A stretch of 6,979 nt of DNA, from the NCBI GenBank assembly GCA_937898895.1, contig CALDKL010000210.1, forward strand, positions 1 to 6,979, in the 5' to 3' direction. This DNA is from an uncultured Verrucomicrobiae bacterium (lineage in GTDB: Bacteria; Verrucomicrobiota; Verrucomicrobiia; Verrucomicrobiales; DEV007). A model generated the notes under the pieces. The model made no database searches, was not told the origin of the DNA, and worked only from the letters and a program-made list of their open reading frames with translations. Positions within the stretch are counted from its first letter, which is position 1, and each line of letters starts with the position of its first letter. Shown here one piece after another: positions 6,482 through 6,979 of this stretch. Position numbers and translations under genes: made by a program.

Positions 6482-6964
6482 TCAACTGACGAGGCGCAGG
6501 GCGAAAGGATAGCGGTAGGCCTTGCCCTTGTTCGCTTCGAGCCCCCCGAGGATACTGAAGATGATGCTCGCGACACCGATCAAAAGCATGAGGATCGAGG
6601 TAAAGCAGCCCACGAAGGGGACAAAACTGAGCACCAGCATCACGACGTATCCGATCGTCACGGTGATTTGAAAATTCAGTGCTTCCTTGCCTTGGTCGTT
6701 CACGAAAGGACTCTCGTCCTTTTTGATCAACCAGATGATGAGGGGGCCGACAAAACCGGAGACGATGGCCAGCAAGTGTGCCAGCATGCCCATCAGTTTT
6801 TCATCGGCTTCTCCCAGTTTGCCCTGGCCGAGTCCTACACCGACCGTCGATGGAGCTGCTGTGGGGAGTCCGCCGAAACCGGAAGATCCGGACCCCATCG
6901 GCGGGGGAGCGTCGTTGCCGGAAGAAGAAGATCCCATCGGTGGCGGTGTGTCCTGCTCGCTCAT
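6482..6964 (-). CDS. DUF4870 domain membrane protein
   Basis: A 160-residue predicted inner-membrane protein. Residues 1-50 are a disordered glycine-, serine- and proline-rich tail with a repeated unit, TPPPMGSSSSGN (6-17) and APPPMGSGSSGF (19-30). Then come about three hydrophobic segments: roughly 58-80 (LMGMLAHLLAIVSGFVGPLIIWLI), 97-118 and 120-142. The segment WLIKKDESPFVNDQGKEALNFQI (78-100) between the first two is the hallmark of DUF4870 (Tic20-like small membrane proteins), whose function is unsettled. The C-terminus is short and basic (GKAYRYPFALRLVS). The ATG at 6964 is the first codon and has an AGGA just upstream. The gene ends 40 bases before the helicase GTG, so translation may be linked by a shared transcript, but I see no functional connection. 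The upstream region lies outside the window. Confidence 0.85.
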   Translation of the reverse strand: MSEQDTPPPMGSSSSGNDAPPPMGSGSSGFGGLPTAAPSTVGVGLGQGKLGEADEKLMGMLAHLLAIVSGFVGPLIIWLIKKDESPFVNDQGKEALNFQITVTIGYVVMLVLSFVPFVGCFTSILMLLIGVASIIFSILGGLEANKGKAYRYPFALRLVS

Positions 6965-6967
6965 GTT

Positions 6968-6971
6968 TCCT
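6968..6971 (-). promoter_or_regulatory. Ribosome binding site of the DUF4870 gene
   Basis: The minus strand reads AGGAAAC immediately before ATG 6964. The AGGA core is only three bases from the start codon, a rather short spacing, but it is one of the clearer Shine-Dalgarno sequences in the window and supports this start. Confidence 0.45.
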
Positions 6972-6979
6972 GTGTAGCT

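Noticed and set aside
4885..6489. A 534-codon open frame on the plus strand opposite the helicase gene
   Set aside because: It is codon-register antisense of a gene with every SF1 helicase motif, and its protein has no family resemblance. Same codon-bias cause as the frame at 492-3449.
6442..6576. N-terminal extension of the helicase to ATG 6576
   Set aside because: The additional 45 residues overlap the DUF4870 coding region and do not look like a helicase N-terminus. GTG 6441 has a well-spaced GAGG and the usual distance to the Q motif.

Overview
The window looks like chromosomal DNA from a GC-rich member of the Planctomycetota-Verrucomicrobiota group, with Verrucomicrobiota the best guess. 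The reasons are gene content and style: a secreted Gfo/Idh/MocA oxidoreductase next to a secreted two-domain DUF1080 protein and a SUMF1-like protein, an Ssb with a long low-complexity linker, and mostly weak or absent Shine-Dalgarno sequences. This assignment is inference. There are no rRNA or tRNA genes and no mobile elements, CRISPR arrays or phage genes.

Plus strand, bases 1-2963: three co-directional genes. First is the 3' part of a SUMF1/FGE-like protein, cut by the window edge. After 18 bases comes a Gfo/Idh/MocA-family oxidoreductase with a twin-arginine signal. After a further 69 bases comes a signal-peptide protein with two DUF1080 (3-keto-disaccharide hydrolase family) domains. The last two fit an exported oxidise-then-cleave route for glycosides: C3 oxidation of a sugar, then cleavage of the activated 3-keto-glycoside.

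Minus strand, bases 2950-6964, read right to left: a DUF4870 membrane protein, a Rep-like UvrD-family DNA helicase, single-stranded DNA-binding protein (ssb), and a DUF2071 (YqjF-like) protein. The helicase and Ssb both act on single-stranded DNA and lie 83 bases apart in the same direction. The DUF4870 and DUF2071 genes have no evident link to them. The two gene blocks converge and overlap tail to tail by 14 bases.

Coding density is high. The largest gap without a gene is 136 bases (3715-3850), and no gap exceeds 300 bases. I did not find a clearly undescribed system. The most interesting part is the secreted oxidoreductase plus double-DUF1080 pair, with a divergent SUMF1-like protein upstream.
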